Assembly (NCBI RefSeq): GCF_024346995.1
Contig: NZ_AP024888.1
Coordinates: 868,001 to 932,000, forward strand
From: Vibrio palustris
GTDB lineage: Bacteria; Pseudomonadota; Gammaproteobacteria; Enterobacterales; Vibrionaceae
Length of the DNA stretch: 64,000 nucleotides
Direction: 5' to 3'
Part shown: piece after piece, positions 25,884 to 35,293 of the stretch
Layout: the number at the start of each line of letters is the position of its first letter
How positions within the stretch are numbered: position 1 is the first letter of the stretch
The notes under the pieces: model-generated
Databases searched by the model: none
What the model was told of the DNA's origin: nothing
The model's input: only the letters and a program-made list of their open reading frames with translations
Translations under genes and position numbers: made by a program

Positions 25884-26445
25884 TTTCTATATACGACGCT
25901 ATTTCTTGAGCACATTGTTGTGGTGAGCAGTGTGTCGTATTGACTTGAAAATGGTAGACAACACCGTTGTGTACCCGACAATTTTGTTCAACAGCAGAGC
26001 CATTGATACGATCATCTCGAAGGTTTTCTCGGTTACGTAATTCTGTGTCACTACACATAACAGCGACGAAAAGGCATTTCGTATCACCAAGAGCCTCCAA
26101 CCAAGATTGTTGCTCAATACCACCATTCATAACGTCGTCTACGATGACTTTTAATCCCAGATCAGCGAGATGTTTTACTGTAGAGTGGTACGCGTGATTG
26201 ATGTGTTCGCCATATTCGCCACTTTTTATACGCAAACTGGGTGGATTATTTCCCGATTCCGTCTGCCAATAGAACCCATCAGAAGGTATATCTGGTTCAG
26301 TTAGATTGATAGTACGCTTTGGCATCATTTCGATAAACGTATCAATACCAAGGTGCAAATAGTTATCGGGTAATATGGACTGTAGCTCTTTCGCTATCGA
26401 AGACTTGCCAGAGCTACTTGCACCGTTGAGAATGATGATGTCCAT
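25879..26445 (-). CDS. Chloramphenicol-phosphotransferase-like kinase (cassette)
   Basis: A 188-residue P-loop kinase resembling chloramphenicol 3-O-phosphotransferase (CPT) of Streptomyces. Walker A is GASSSGKSS at residues 8-16. The catalytic-region Asp35 lies in GIDTFIEMMP, matching GVDSLIEAMP of CPT, and VIVDDVMNGG and NTTHCSPQQCA near the C-terminus also correspond. CPT inactivates chloramphenicol by phosphorylation using ATP; whether this protein does so is unknown, since the family also includes kinases with other roles. It is the first cassette at the right end of the array. AAGGAAAT precedes its ATG. Confidence 0.8.
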   Translation of the reverse strand: MDIIILNGASSSGKSSIAKELQSILPDNYLHLGIDTFIEMMPKRTINLTEPDIPSDGFYWQTESGNNPPSLRIKSGEYGEHINHAYHSTVKHLADLGLKVIVDDVMNGGIEQQSWLEALGDTKCLFVAVMCSDTELRNRENLRDDRINGSAVEQNCRVHNGVVYHFQVNTTHCSPQQCAQEIASYIEK

Positions 26446-26506
26446 TAACTATTTCCTTTTAGCATATAAAGTCTCATTCAATGATGCATCTTACTACTAG
26501 TAATAC

Positions 26507-26555
26507 TGTAATCACCCCCCTTTAAATAGCGGCATACCATTTTAGGGGGATTACA
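26507..26555. repeat. 49-base imperfect inverted repeat
   Basis: TGTAATCACCCCCC at the left and GGGGGATTACA at the right can pair, enclosing about 24 bases. It lies in the gene-free space at the right edge of the cassette array. It may be a boundary structure or a remnant; no U-run follows. Confidence 0.55.
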
Positions 26556-26615
26556 TGAGATACCTGAATTTGAGAGCTAATGATAAAGGATAATACAATT
26601 TCTTGAAGCTAGTGC

Positions 26616-26957
26616 TTAAAGAAATTGTATTACTAACAGCGCTAAAAATGCTGGACATCCTGCGACAAAAAGTACTAAGCCTGTTTTATAGTTTTGCTGG
26701 TTACGATTTTGTTCATCTTCTCCAAAATCAAAGCCCTTAACCATACCATATACTTTGTCTGTTACGGGGTCATCATATCGAGAAATCTCACTATTAACAC
26801 CACCTTCCCATAGTAATTTTGCTAGCGCCCAAATTACAATCATTACAAAAAACAGAAAATCTGAAAGTGAGGTCGCTTTAAAAACCTTAATGTATCTAGA
26901 TAATATAAATACAATTAATGCCGCGACCCACGGAAGCCGCATGAACGTTCCCGTCAT
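26616..26957 (-). CDS. Small membrane protein, N-terminus replaced by IS end
   Basis: Reads as 113 residues, but the first nine codons lie in the end of the ISAs1 element, so the native start has been lost. The native part has two adjoining hydrophobic segments (ALIVFILSRYI and DFLFFVMIVIWALAKLLW), a polar middle (GFDFGEDEQNRNQQN) and a C-terminal hydrophobic tail VLFVAGCPAFLALLVIQFL. The layout and VAGxP tail recall the 118-residue protein at 30815. The new ATG overlaps the transposase stop as ATGA, so a coupled hybrid product is possible. Function unknown. Confidence 0.5.
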   Translation of the reverse strand: MTGTFMRLPWVAALIVFILSRYIKVFKATSLSDFLFFVMIVIWALAKLLWEGGVNSEISRYDDPVTDKVYGMVKGFDFGEDEQNRNQQNYKTGLVLFVAGCPAFLALLVIQFL

Positions 26958-28255
26958 TCAAGGCTTCCGAGAACCTTACTTAAGTAATTTTCATCCATCG
27001 CGCAGCGCATTCTCTTACGCTGAATACCACCTTTCGCACTCGTCTCTTGCTTCAATAAGTTAAAACAAGCTTGTCGGATCCTCGATAATTCTTCAGCTCG
27101 ATCATCTACTCTGATCCGGCATTTATCTTCTCTAAAACCCACGTCCAATTGCCAGTGCATTGACTCCACTAACCAATGACTTTTACTAGCATTATGCAGC
27201 TCTTCTGCACTCAATTTTTTCGAGCTGATATAGTAGCGTACCGACACCTCTTTCTCTGAAGCGTGCTCGCTTTCTTGTCTTACGTTGACCATGATGCCCA
27301 TACACTTCAATTCCGGCCATTCGTACTCAAGGTCACCGAGGACACTCAAGTCTTCATTAACCAGTGCACATCGAGTCTCTAATCGACCATGACTTTTGTC
27401 CTGACTTGAGTAGCTATCTCCATCAAACTTCATCAACATCGAAGGCTTGTAGTAGTCGTTAAATACCTGCTCTAAACGACCCTGATTTCCCTTCACTGCT
27501 AGCAAGTAATCAGCGCTTTTATCCACGATTTTCTGAGCTATTTTTCGTTGGCAACCCATCGCATCAATTGTGATTAAACAACCCGAAATATCTAACATTT
27601 CCAGTAGCTTAGGTATCTCCGTGATCTCGTTAGTTTTCTCGTTCACTTTTGATTGCGCCAAGCAAACACCGTTCGCTGTCGCAAACACGTTGACCATATG
27701 GACCGCTTGATTACCTTTGGCTTTATTGTAAGACCCTCTCACCGTCTTTCCATCAACCGCGACAACCTCGCCTTTCGTGAGTTCATGGCAGTCTTTCATC
27801 CAATCAATAAAGGCCGATTGGAATTCTTTCGGATTGAGTAAACCCACTACTCGTGCCACTGTATCGGCTGACGGAATACCCGCTGAAAAATCGCCATAAT
27901 GATTGAGAAAATCTCGTCTCATTTCACCAAAATCAACAATGCCTTCCCATGTATCTTGTCCCGCTAAAACTCCGCATACCGTCAGCAAAATAATGTCTGA
28001 TAATTTGTGGGTGACTTTGCCCGTTTGTCGGTAATCGGTTAAGGCTGAAAAATGCATAAATGGGTTCGTTAAATTGGTCATGAAAAAGCTCCGTTTTTTA
28101 ATACGAAACCATTAGAAAACAATGAGAATGATCGACAAATCGATCCTTTGTAAAGGTAAAAACATGCGAGAAAGGTCAATAAAATCGGGGTGATATAAAG
28201 AATTCTCTCCTTAGTTCAGCCCTTTAAAATCAAGGATGTTCATGCGGTTTCCCTG
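26929..28255 (-). mobile_element. ISAs1-family insertion sequence, intact
   Basis: About 1.33 kb with terminal inverted repeats: CACGGAAGCCGCATGAACG at the left and, reversed, CAGGGAAACCGCATGAACA at the right. It holds one full-length transposase gene. No clear target duplication is seen. It lies at the right edge of the array, between a truncated gene and a fragment of another ISAs1 copy. Confidence 0.87.
26954..28081 (-). CDS. ISAs1-family transposase (DDE)
   Basis: A 375-residue complete transposase. The N-terminal DUF4338/H repeat-associated region MHFSALTDYRQTGKVTHKLSD is followed by the DDE core: VVAVDGKTVRGS (first Asp), ITIDAMGCQRKIAQKI (second Asp) and SHWLVESMHWQLDVGF with the catalytic Glu. 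All motifs are intact and there is no frameshift, so it may be active and is a candidate source for the related remnants at 16425, 18273 and 28256, although these are diverged from it. It is transcribed leftwards toward the array. Confidence 0.93.
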   Translation of the reverse strand: MTNLTNPFMHFSALTDYRQTGKVTHKLSDIILLTVCGVLAGQDTWEGIVDFGEMRRDFLNHYGDFSAGIPSADTVARVVGLLNPKEFQSAFIDWMKDCHELTKGEVVAVDGKTVRGSYNKAKGNQAVHMVNVFATANGVCLAQSKVNEKTNEITEIPKLLEMLDISGCLITIDAMGCQRKIAQKIVDKSADYLLAVKGNQGRLEQVFNDYYKPSMLMKFDGDSYSSQDKSHGRLETRCALVNEDLSVLGDLEYEWPELKCMGIMVNVRQESEHASEKEVSVRYYISSKKLSAEELHNASKSHWLVESMHWQLDVGFREDKCRIRVDDRAEELSRIRQACFNLLKQETSAKGGIQRKRMRCAMDENYLSKVLGSLE

Positions 28256-28310
28256 ACTGTTAACCTTGGACACGCCTTTTGCACTCATTTCACGCTTCAA
28301 TCAGTGAGAG
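28256..28310 (-). mobile_element. Fragment of a second ISAs1-type element
   Basis: On the minus strand it encodes LKREMSAKGVSKVNS, matching LKQETSAKGGIQRKR near the end of the intact transposase, and at the DNA level aligns with 27020-27060. It directly abuts the intact element. Confidence 0.65.
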
Positions 28311-28531
28311 TCTATTGGGAGGGAGTTCTCTCTCAACCGATGAGGTGCTATTCCCCACGCTACCGCCATACCTTGCAAGTAACAAAGCATATGAATACCA
28401 ATCGATTGCATAAGGTTATATCAAAAATGGCATTTCATTCCCATGAAAAATCTAACAAAAGTAAACATTTGATGTGAAAAATAGACAAGAAAACTAGAAC
28501 GTCCCCAAATACCCACTGAGCGCTATATGAA
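28311..28531. other. Gene-free space before the chemoreceptor gene
   Basis: With the adjoining IS fragment and IS right end this makes about 500 bases between transposase and chemoreceptor genes without a gene. I see no attC site, attI or integrase remnant here. Confidence 0.55.
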
Positions 28532-28561
28532 AAACCATAATATCGGACAATATTATGGTTT
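28532..28561 (-). terminator. Terminator of the chemoreceptor gene
   Basis: AAACCATAATA and its complement form an 11-bp stem with an eight-base loop. On the minus strand GGTTTTTC follows, a short U-run. Confidence 0.8.
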
Positions 28562-28603
28562 CTATCTCGCTCATACCATCATTAAGACGGCGCACAAAGC
28601 GTG

Positions 28604-30604
28604 TTATATCGTAAATTTCGCGACGAGTGTTCCTTGCTCAGCGGCAAGTTTATCAAGTGAATGACTATGCTGAGCGAGGGTATGGGATTCATTCGTAATT
28701 TTATTCGCCATATCAGAAATACCGACAATATTTTCTGCCACATCTTTGGCGACCACACTTTGCTGCTCGCAGGATGTGGCAATAGAACGACTCATATCAT
28801 TAATCGTACTTAAACGATGAATCATCCCCGCAAGAGATTTATGCGTATCTTGTGTTTGTGTCACGGATTGATCGGCATATTCTTGGTTCTGAGCCATTAA
28901 TGTAACCGCGTCACGGGCTTTTTTCTGCAACGCCAGCACTTTGGTATTAATCTCGTCCGCAGATTGACGTGAATGCGTTGCAAGAGTGCGTACTTCATCG
29001 GCGACCACCGCAAACCCGCGCCCGCTTTCACCAGCGCGTGCTGCTTCAATCGCTGCATTAAGTGCTAACAAATTGGTTTGCTCAGAGACATTTTGTATCA
29101 TTTCAATCACTTGGTTAATGCTCTCCGTTTCTTGCGATAATGTTGTTATGAGTGAGGATGCGTCATCTAATGATGTTTTAAGCGATTGAATGTACTTTAA
29201 GTTACTCTGCATATTGTCGATATTGTTGTTAGCTAATGCCGTCACTTTTTCAACTTCTTGACTCGTATCACCCGAATATTTTGCCACCTCGTTGACCACG
29301 GTTTCCATCTCGGTCACGGCGGTGGCAATAGAGTTAGTTTGCTTACCTTGTGCGGCAAGATCCTGATTGTTTTTTTCAATCATCGTATGGCTATCGGTGG
29401 CAACCGAGCGCAACGTCTGTGATGAACTATGCACCGATGCAATTAATTCGTGTAACTGCTGGCCTAGAATATTAATGTCTCTCACTACCTCCCCCATCTC
29501 TGAGCGATAGTCTTCTTTAATCCGCCATGTCAAATTTCCTTGTGAGAGCTCAGCCAACGCTTTCGTAATGACGGCAAGCGGAGATTTGATCGAAAATACG
29601 ACGGTAATGGCCACAACAACGGCCACAACACATGCAATGATCGCGGAAATGATGATCGCCCATAGTGAAAATTGCGCTTGTTCGTCTGCTGATTGCCTTG
29701 CTTTCATTGCAATAGAGCGCACTTGATTAGTTAACGTTTCGGCTTGACTAATGATCGCATCAACATTACGGCTCATGTCACGTAACTTGCTCGCGCTTCG
29801 CTGTTGCAACATCAAGTAGCGCAGATGCTGTTGGAGTAAACCGTGTGGTTCGGTGATCGTACGTTTAAGAAGGTCGATATAAGGCTGTAATGTCTCTTTA
29901 CTATCCGGTGTTTCTTTAATGACATCCTGTAACTTTTGAGTAAAATCAGCTAAATGCTCATTTAACTTGAGAGTGATGTCTTTTATGGATGACTCGTCTT
30001 CAACCAGCATCACTTTTTGCAATAAATTCTGCACGCTTTTGCCTTTCTCATCCGCCACATCTAAATATATAACCACCATTTGTTGGTTATTCCATTCAGC
30101 TTGTGAGTTTAAAGCACCAAGGTCACGCGACAAGTTTTTCCAACCCAATTCGAATGCATTCAATTCTCGAGATGATTGTTTACGCGCGTCTTCTCGTTGA
30201 TTCTGTAATTTAAGGTGGTTGGTTGCTTCTTGGATCACCTGATTTGCTTGGCGATTAAGGTCACTGAGTTGCGCTGTTAATTTTGGGTAGTGTTTAAATT
30301 TACTGACAAGACTCTGATAAGATTGATGATAGTGTTTAACCGCCTCATGAAAGGCATTTTCAAGCTCTTGGCGTTGCTGGCCATCATGGGCGTTCGCATG
30401 AGATAGAGTAATACGATTAATATTTTGAATATCGACCAATAAGGTATTGGAGTTATCTAGCATTTCGGGCAAGGTCATGGACGTTAACTGCAGTTGCGTC
30501 GCCATTTTATGTTGAGACAAGTAAGACGAGAAACTGATCCCTAGTACAAACAAAATCACTACCGCAAATCCGGCGATCACACGGTGGATGAGTGACAAAT
30601 ACAT
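28604..30604 (-). CDS. Methyl-accepting chemotaxis protein
   Basis: A 666-residue chemoreceptor. The first transmembrane segment is at about 9-30, a long helical periplasmic sensor (about 300 residues) follows, the second segment is near 318-340, then HAMP ([20 protein letters not shown]). The cytoplasmic signalling hairpin has the highly conserved tip [19 protein letters not shown] followed by [15 protein letters not shown], which contacts CheA/CheW. No C-terminal CheR-docking pentapeptide is present. Ligand unknown. ATG at 30604 has GGGG six bases upstream. It stands alone, without che genes nearby. Confidence 0.94.
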   Translation of the reverse strand: MYLSLIHRVIAGFAVVILFVLGISFSSYLSQHKMATQLQLTSMTLPEMLDNSNTLLVDIQNINRITLSHANAHDGQQRQELENAFHEAVKHYHQSYQSLVSKFKHYPKLTAQLSDLNRQANQVIQEATNHLKLQNQREDARKQSSRELNAFELGWKNLSRDLGALNSQAEWNNQQMVVIYLDVADEKGKSVQNLLQKVMLVEDESSIKDITLKLNEHLADFTQKLQDVIKETPDSKETLQPYIDLLKRTITEPHGLLQQHLRYLMLQQRSASKLRDMSRNVDAIISQAETLTNQVRSIAMKARQSADEQAQFSLWAIIISAIIACVVAVVVAITVVFSIKSPLAVITKALAELSQGNLTWRIKEDYRSEMGEVVRDINILGQQLHELIASVHSSSQTLRSVATDSHTMIEKNNQDLAAQGKQTNSIATAVTEMETVVNEVAKYSGDTSQEVEKVTALANNNIDNMQSNLKYIQSLKTSLDDASSLITTLSQETESINQVIEMIQNVSEQTNLLALNAAIEAARAGESGRGFAVVADEVRTLATHSRQSADEINTKVLALQKKARDAVTLMAQNQEYADQSVTQTQDTHKSLAGMIHRLSTINDMSRSIATSCEQQSVVAKDVAENIVGISDMANKITNESHTLAQHSHSLDKLAAEQGTLVAKFTI

Positions 30605-30814
30605 GATAAACCCCAAAATAGAAGTAAAACGACTATCGCATACCAGTAATTAAACTAAGAGCATGCGATAACTATCTATTCTGTATATCATTTAGTTATG
30701 ACGAAAATATGTCTAGGATGGGCAGTTAATGAGCAAATAAATGATAACGCTTCATTTTTTTATGCACAGCGCTATACCGTAGCACGCCAGCATGACTTTT
30801 TATTGAAGATATCG

Positions 30815-31171
30815 TTACACTAAAACAAAGTGATAAAATATTACCAACACTAAACATGGCAACCCCGCAACTGCCAAGGGGATCGCATCTGCATGAGGTG
30901 ATGTTTCTTGCTTGTGCGCCTGCTCTTTCGCCTCACGTTTGGCTTGCATCACTTTTTGGCGATAGAGTGGATTAATACGTTGAGTCCCCTTCGCCATCGA
31001 ACGTGGCGCTAAATAAATCAATACCGCCGCAGCCCATAACATAATTAGCATAAAAAAAGCGTAATCAATCCAATGCACTATCCCAAAAAAATGCACATAG
31101 CGCTCTTCAATCCACAACAACACAAATAATGCCACGTTAGTGACAACGGTAAATTTTAGCAGTGATTTCAT
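30815..31171 (-). CDS. Small membrane protein, function unknown
   Basis: A 118-residue protein with three hydrophobic segments at about 6-24, 34-56 and 96-116 and a basic, helical middle (YRQKVMQAKREAKEQAHKQE). The tail LAVAGLPCLVLVIFYHFVL resembles that of the truncated protein at 26616. The family is unrecognised. GGAAA precedes the ATG. Located between the chemoreceptor and the YghU gene and probably transcribed on its own. Confidence 0.65.
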   Translation of the reverse strand: MKSLLKFTVVTNVALFVLLWIEERYVHFFGIVHWIDYAFFMLIMLWAAAVLIYLAPRSMAKGTQRINPLYRQKVMQAKREAKEQAHKQETSPHADAIPLAVAGLPCLVLVIFYHFVLV

Positions 31172-31233
31172 AACCAGCTTTCCTTTTCAATAACGCAGGC
31201 AGACTACCTGCCGCTGGCACATAAAACAAGAAA

Positions 31234-31266
31234 CAAAAACGCCCCAACTTTGAAAGCTGAGGCGTT
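31234..31266 (-). terminator. Terminator of the YghU-type gene
   Basis: On the minus strand AACGCCTCAGCTTT pairs with AAAGTTGGGGCGTT, followed by TTTTT. It lies 34 bases past the stop codon. Confidence 0.85.
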
Positions 31267-31299
31267 AGCGCTTATCAATGACGCTACGTTAAGAAAATA

Positions 31300-32139
31300 T
31301 TAGAGATTCTTAAAGTCGTCTTTGCTGTGACGTTCGGCTAAATGAGGTTCTCCCCATGTGCGGTTAACAATACGACCACGCTTAACGGCGGGGCGCTCTG
31401 CAATCGCTTTAGCCCAGCGAACGACGTTTGTGTAGCTGCTTGCGTCCAAGAATTCGGCTGCATCGTAAAGCTCACCAAGTACTAACGCGCCGTACCATGG
31501 CCAAATTGCCATATCGGCAATCGTGTATTCATCACCCGCCACAAATTCATGATTGGCTAATTGTTGATCCAATACATCCAATTGGCGTTTGGTTTCCATA
31601 GTATAACGGTTGATTGGGTACTCGAGTTTTTCCGGAGCGTAGCTATAGAAGTGACCAAAGCCACCACCGACAAATGGTGCGCTGCCCATCTGCCAAAATA
31701 GCCAATTGAGACATTCTGTACGATCAACGCCTTTAGGAATGAAGGCATCGAACTTCTCAGCGAGATACATCATAATCGAGCCAGATTCAAATACACGCAC
31801 CGGTTTTTCTTGAGAGAAATCCATAAGTGCGGGGATCTTAGAGTTTGGGTTAATGGCAACAAAACCACTACCAAATTGCTCGCCTTCGCCGATGTTAATC
31901 AAGAACGCATCGTAATCTGCGTCATCAATCCCTGCTTCGAGTAATTCCTCAAGCATAATGGTCACTTTTTGACCATTGGGAGTACCTAACGAATACAGTT
32001 GCAAATCATGTTCACCAACAGGCAACTCTTTCGCTTCTCGTGCGCCAGCAGTTGGGCGATTAATGCTGGCAAATTTACCACCATTTTCTGCTGATGGTGT
32101 CCACACTTTTGGTGGGACGTAAGTCGTATCTTGACTCAT
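31300..32139 (-). CDS. yghU: GSH-dependent disulfide-bond oxidoreductase, YghU
   Basis: A 279-residue glutathione-transferase-fold enzyme nearly colinear with E. coli YghU. Shared blocks include LQLYSLGTPNGQKVTIMLEE, FGSGFVAINPNSKIPAL, VFESGSIMMYLAEKF (the ES pair that binds glutathione), GGGFGHFYSYAPEKLEYPINR and RPAVKRGRIVNRTWG. YghU binds two glutathiones and reduces disulfides; it also has peroxidase activity. Acts in the cytoplasm. ATG at 32139 is fixed by AAGGAGC upstream and by the match to the YghU N-terminus; the longer in-frame reading is not used. Confidence 0.95.
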   Translation of the reverse strand: MSQDTTYVPPKVWTPSAENGGKFASINRPTAGAREAKELPVGEHDLQLYSLGTPNGQKVTIMLEELLEAGIDDADYDAFLINIGEGEQFGSGFVAINPNSKIPALMDFSQEKPVRVFESGSIMMYLAEKFDAFIPKGVDRTECLNWLFWQMGSAPFVGGGFGHFYSYAPEKLEYPINRYTMETKRQLDVLDQQLANHEFVAGDEYTIADMAIWPWYGALVLGELYDAAEFLDASSYTNVVRWAKAIAERPAVKRGRIVNRTWGEPHLAERHSKDDFKNL

Positions 32140-32301
32140 TCTTTGCTCCTTGATTGGTTTCAAAGCGTTGATGACATCATACTGAATAAAATTTGAAGAT
32201 GACAACCCATAAATTCGACAGGGGAAATCGAATAATCTGAAGGATATGGATAAAGAATCAACTGTCCATGCACACGGCGTCACTAAGACAGCGCCAATCA
32301 A

Positions 32302-33030
32302 TTAGACAGTAACGGGCTGCGGCATATAACAAGCAACAAAACGCTGTAACACCGATAATGCATCGGGGGTTTCTTTGACTCCTTGCTTTAGCATCTCTAC
32401 ATTTTCTCCCTCGTTAATTAAGTCTTCTCGGGTAATATCCAGTGACGCTTTTAATAACGCTGTCGTAAATTCAGGATGAAATTGTGTGGAGATCGCCGTT
32501 GCAGAGTAACGAATAATTTGATGAGGATCTCGCTGTGAAGCCGCGAGAACTTTGGCAGTTTTAGGCGCCTTGATGACACGCTGAGAATGGGAAAGGTGCG
32601 CGAAAAACTGTAAAGGTAAATGCTGGAGTAACGGATCGTACTGCGCTTGAGGCTGCAATGTCACAGCGAAACAGCCCATTTCTCGGCCTTTAGCAAAATA
32701 GCCAACTTCACCGCCTAGTGCATATGCCATTAACTGGTGACCATAACAAACGCCCAACATCGGCATATCCACCGCATATGCCTGACGAATCCACTCAGCG
32801 GTATACTCACTCCACGGTTCATGATCTGTCACCATCGCCCAAGACCCGGTAATAATCGCGCAATACTCAGTCGAAGGCTGAGGCAACGACTCTCCCTGGT
32901 AGACGCGAATAATCTCAACTTCGGTTTTCGCAAAACCAAGCGCTACGTAAAACCAATCGGCTAAATCGTCAAAGCGTGTCTTTAACGCTTCCGGCGCCGT
33001 TCCTGTTTCGATAATGAGTAATTTATTCAT
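32302..33030 (-). CDS. Class I glutamine amidotransferase-like protein
   Basis: A 242-residue stand-alone GATase1 domain. The nucleophile elbow is MLGVCYGHQ (Cys95), with His185 and Glu187 in STQFHPEF completing the triad. The family contains glutamine amidotransferases resembling the N-terminal domain of GMP synthase and related proteins acting on unusual peptides or gamma-glutamyl compounds. No synthase partner is adjacent, so the substrate is unknown. The stop codon is about 160 bases upstream of the YghU start, in the same orientation. Confidence 0.85.
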   Translation of the reverse strand: MNKLLIIETGTAPEALKTRFDDLADWFYVALGFAKTEVEIIRVYQGESLPQPSTEYCAIITGSWAMVTDHEPWSEYTAEWIRQAYAVDMPMLGVCYGHQLMAYALGGEVGYFAKGREMGCFAVTLQPQAQYDPLLQHLPLQFFAHLSHSQRVIKAPKTAKVLAASQRDPHQIIRYSATAISTQFHPEFTTALLKASLDITREDLINEGENVEMLKQGVKETPDALSVLQRFVACYMPQPVTV

Positions 33031-33351
33031 ACCTGCCTACCCTTGTCCGTGTTAAATACGGCACGACATACTAACTGCCTCCCCAGAAGTCAGGTACGCC
33101 GTGCCATATATATTTAAGCACAAATCGTTCCAACCCAAGGTCTAAATAAAACCGTCAAGCCTGCACACATGCTCGAGTGCTCGCACATAGTGCCTAATAC
33201 TTTACGTTTCTTATATACTTAGATGACCTATTTTGGAAACGCGTTGCACTAAATAAGAACAAAATCAGCAAAGTGAACGTGTACCTAAAATGTCAGATTC
33301 TGATAACATTCCACAGGTAGAAATGGATTGACGAATAACAAGGACCATAAC
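33031..33351. other. Divergent promoter region
   Basis: About 320 bases between the divergent amidotransferase and GhrA-like genes. It must carry both promoters. I see no ORF or RNA gene. Confidence 0.6.
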
Positions 33352-34278
33352 ATGGCTATATTACTGTACTTGGATAAAACACGCAGTTCTGCATGGAAAG
33401 ACGCTATTACTCAAGCGTTTCCAGAACTTGAATGCCGAACTTGGTCAGAGCCCGGCGATTTAAGAGAAATAGAAGTACTTATCACTTGGAAAGTTTCTAC
33501 AGAGTTACTCTCCCGCTTACCCAGCCTCAAAGCTATTTTTACGCCTTCAGCCGGTGTTGACCAAATTAATTTTGATGAGATCCCAGAGTCAATCACAGTA
33601 GTAAGGATGATAAACCCAGATTTAGAACAGCAAATGGCAGAATACGCCTGTGCAGCGGTACTGTCGGTCTATCGACAATTTCCACTTTATCGACAGCAAC
33701 ACAATGCTCATCAATGGAAGCAGCAACATATTGCTCCTGCGCATCAATATCGAATCGGCGTTATGGGATTGGGACAACAAGGTAACGCGGTTCTCAACCA
33801 ACTTGCCACCTTTAATTTTTCTCTACGTGGGTGGGCTCGCAGTCAGCATGATTTATCCGGCGTGGACTGTTATGCCGGCCACAATGCGTTACCTGATTTT
33901 CTTGAAGGATTAGATTGTCTTATCTGCGTGCTACCTCTGACCGATGCGACTCACCATATTCTCAATCGTGCCGTGTTCGATAAATTAAATACAGGTGCTT
34001 GTGTCATTAATATTGGCCGTGGTGGACACGTCGACGAAGCGGATTTAATGACAGCATTACAAAGCGGTCAACTCGGACATGCCATTCTTGATGTGGTTCA
34101 AAATGAGCCTCTCGATGAAGATAGCTCATTATGGGAGCACCCTAACTTGTTTATTACTCCTCATATTGCCGGTATTACACGTATCGACGCCGGTTTTGAC
34201 TCGATAAAAGAAAACTTGAGGCGAATGATTGACCATGAACCTTTCATTGGTGTCGTCGATAAGTCATCCACCTACTAA
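33352..34278 (+). CDS. Glyoxylate/hydroxypyruvate reductase A-like dehydrogenase
   Basis: A 308-residue D-2-hydroxyacid dehydrogenase. The NAD(P)-binding signature is GVMGLGQQGNAVLNQL near residue 138, followed by LDCLICVLPLT, VINIGRGGHVDEADLM (Arg near 225), LDVVQNEPLD (Glu) and the catalytic His in FITPHIAG. This is the pattern of GhrA, which reduces glyoxylate and hydroxypyruvate with NADPH. ATG at 33352 follows AAGGA. Monocistronic by position, upstream of the GNAT gene with a 115-base gap. Confidence 0.87.
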   Translation: MAILLYLDKTRSSAWKDAITQAFPELECRTWSEPGDLREIEVLITWKVSTELLSRLPSLKAIFTPSAGVDQINFDEIPESITVVRMINPDLEQQMAEYACAAVLSVYRQFPLYRQQHNAHQWKQQHIAPAHQYRIGVMGLGQQGNAVLNQLATFNFSLRGWARSQHDLSGVDCYAGHNALPDFLEGLDCLICVLPLTDATHHILNRAVFDKLNTGACVINIGRGGHVDEADLMTALQSGQLGHAILDVVQNEPLDEDSSLWEHPNLFITPHIAGITRIDAGFDSIKENLRRMIDHEPFIGVVDKSSTY

Positions 34279-34393
34279 CGGATGACTACCACATGTTTAT
34301 ACGGTACAACCTGCCGAATTAATGAGAAGTACTTGCATTTAGATTTCAGTAATGAAATATAGTCAGGAAAATTATTCATAGTGGAGCAGAGAA

Positions 34394-35257
34394 ATGGCGG
34401 TAAGCACGGCAACGTTGAATTATACAATACGCAGAATGTGTGCAAGTGATATCACCCAAGCATATCAACTCACACAAAATCTACAGTGGCCACATCGCCA
34501 AGAAGACTGGTTGACCATGTTTAATGTATCAGCTGCTCTCGTTATGGAACATGAAGGGAAAGTGATTGGCACCGCATGTGCGGTTGAACAAGGAGCCTAT
34601 GCAAGTATTGGCTTAGTGGTGATCGCCGATGAATATCAAGGCTATGGACTTGGTCGTAAAATTGTCACGGCAATCATGCAAGAAAGCCAATGCTCATCGT
34701 TTTTCCTTTCAGCCACAAAGGCTGGCCAACCCTTGTATGAAAAATTGGGCTTTAAAGAATATGCGCGAATTAAACAGTATCAAGGTTATGTGAGCGGTCC
34801 CGATAATCAACCACTCACTAGTACGCAACCGTTTATTAGGGAAACTCAGCCTAGTGATTATGACAACGTCATCGCATTATTGAACCAAGCGAGTGGTATG
34901 GAACGAGACAAAGTATTCAATGAGGTACTGAGCGAAACACAACAGACCATCGTTTTAGAACGCGATAATGCCATCGCTGGTGTCGCCTGCTATCGCTCGT
35001 TTGGTCGAGGTGATGCGATTGGTCCGGTCATAGCGAGCCATAGTGAGGACGCACATGCATTGTTAGCGTATTTATTGGCGAATAATGAAGGGAAGTTTGT
35101 ACGAGTAGACACTCCAGCGCAGTACCATTTAGCCGAGACACTGCAATCATGGGGGTTATCTGAAGTTGACGATATTGCCGCGATGCATTTAGGTACACGC
35201 CCAAAACCGCAATTAGCATATACGCCGTATTGCTTAATCACTCAAGCATTAGGTTAG
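34394..35257 (+). CDS. Tandem GNAT acetyltransferase
   Basis: A 287-residue protein with two GNAT domains. The N-terminal one has the complete acetyl-CoA loop ADEYQGYGLGRKIVTAIM near residue 78 and LYEKLGFKEYARIKQYQG. The C-terminal one starts at FIRETQPSDYDNV and has GVACYRSFGRGDAIGPVIA with a weak CoA motif, like the Acetyltransf_18 (YitH-like) domains. The first domain should be catalytic. Substrate unknown. GGAG precedes the ATG. Ends at a hairpin. Confidence 0.85.
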   Translation: MAVSTATLNYTIRRMCASDITQAYQLTQNLQWPHRQEDWLTMFNVSAALVMEHEGKVIGTACAVEQGAYASIGLVVIADEYQGYGLGRKIVTAIMQESQCSSFFLSATKAGQPLYEKLGFKEYARIKQYQGYVSGPDNQPLTSTQPFIRETQPSDYDNVIALLNQASGMERDKVFNEVLSETQQTIVLERDNAIAGVACYRSFGRGDAIGPVIASHSEDAHALLAYLLANNEGKFVRVDTPAQYHLAETLQSWGLSEVDDIAAMHLGTRPKPQLAYTPYCLITQALG

Positions 35258-35264
35258 TCATCAT

Positions 35265-35289
35265 GAAAGGGCGGCAACCCTGCCCTTTC
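35265..35289. terminator. Terminator-like hairpin
   Basis: GAAAGGGC pairs with GCCCTTTC around a nine-base loop between the converging GNAT and small pilin-like genes. No strong U-run. Confidence 0.6.
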
Positions 35290-35293
35290 ATCA

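Noticed and set aside
26446..26615. Possible attI or integrase promoter region at the array edge
   Set aside because: No GTTRRRY core, no integrase coding sequence and no paired binding sites could be recognised.
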